In this document: positions 36,359-36,792 of the stretch, piece after piece
Numbering within the stretch: position 1 is the first letter of the stretch
Layout of the letters: each line of letters opens with the position of its first letter
Assembly: GCA_015492295.1 (NCBI GenBank)
Contig: WGFI01000045.1
Span: forward strand, 1-36,792
Direction of reading: 5' to 3'
Length of the DNA: 36,792 bases
DNA from: Caldifarciminota bacterium
GTDB taxonomy: Bacteria > Hydrothermota > Hydrothermia > LBFQ01
Made by a program: the position numbers and the translations under genes
The notes under the pieces: model-generated
What the model saw: only the letters and a program-made list of their open reading frames with translations
Told to the model about the DNA's origin: nothing
Databases searched by the model: none

Positions 36359-36792
36359 ATGCTAAGTTTAATATCCCTAATTCAAGGTGGATTTGATACA
36401 TTGGTGGTTGTTGAGTTAGACTTAGGAAATGTTATAGTTCATCAGATACCACCGAGGTTAAAAGATAACCCTGAAAGTATATTTTCACCTTTCAGGGCTG
36501 TTGCTGATAGATATATCTATGTGAGATACTCATCCAACTTTGCCGAATTTGGAATTCCCGTCTCTTTAAGTAAGGAATTGGATATGCAAAGTTTTCACAG
36601 GTGGCTCAGGAAGACCGTTAAGAAGCTGAGGAAGTTGGCCGAAGAAGTGAATAATGATAATAATTGGAATGTTAATTCTAAATCCATAGTTAAAGAGGTG
36701 GAGATTTACGATTTGATGGGAAGGAAGATATACGAGGGCGAGTTAAAAGATATAAGGTCTTTGAATCTCAAAAGAGGGATATACTTTATAAA
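36359..36792 (+). CDS. Small secreted protein with T9SS-type C-terminal domain (runs off the window)
   Basis: SD GGAAAGGAGGTG before ATG 36359; MLSLISLIQGGFDTLVVVELDLGNVIVHQIPPRLKD...VKEVEIYDLMGRKIYEGELKDIRSLNLKRGIYFI. Not in the ORF track because it is open at the window edge. Confidence 0.8.
   Translation, partial: MLSLISLIQGGFDTLVVVELDLGNVIVHQIPPRLKDNPESIFSPFRAVADRYIYVRYSSNFAEFGIPVSLSKELDMQSFHRWLRKTVKKLRKLAEEVNNDNNWNVNSKSIVKEVEIYDLMGRKIYEGELKDIRSLNLKRGIYFI

Overview
Gene-dense, AT-rich bacterial chromosomal window of 36.8 kb. Codon usage and gene style suggest a thermophilic lineage with a type IX (Por-like) secretion repertoire, perhaps WOR-3/Stahlbacteria/Hydrothermae-like; that placement is inference only. 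Housekeeping genes recognised: hflX, uppP, pyrF, fmt, dnaN, a transketolase C-terminal subunit, tRNA-Ser(GCU), a FadM/YbgC-type thioesterase, a PflX-like radical SAM protein and a Ser/Thr kinase. Accessory or envelope content: two restriction-modification loci (one with a frame-broken nuclease, one intact with a BsaWI-like nuclease), a TonB-dependent receptor, a trypsin-like protease/TPR/beta-strand-rich fusion, a TetR + DUF4175-like + beta-propeller operon, and four secreted proteins with T9SS-type C-terminal domains. Most notable observations: (1) a 37-bp near-perfect direct repeat bracketing about 0.55 kb of foreign-looking DNA inserted where the 3' ends of hflX and a convergent gene once overlapped; (2) a recurrent promoter layout in which a TATAAT/TAAAAT box lies mostly 7-9 nt before the start codon, implying leaderless mRNAs, with two divergent copies sharing nearly the same 35-bp core; (3) a secreted protein made of three tandem HxH/PPYRT collar-like repeats, a possible single-chain pseudo-trimer of a phage tail-fibre fold; (4) very short signal-peptide-like N-termini on several proteins expected to be exported; (5) a degenerate cysteine-rich peptide gene next to a radical SAM enzyme. 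No CRISPR array or rRNA was seen.
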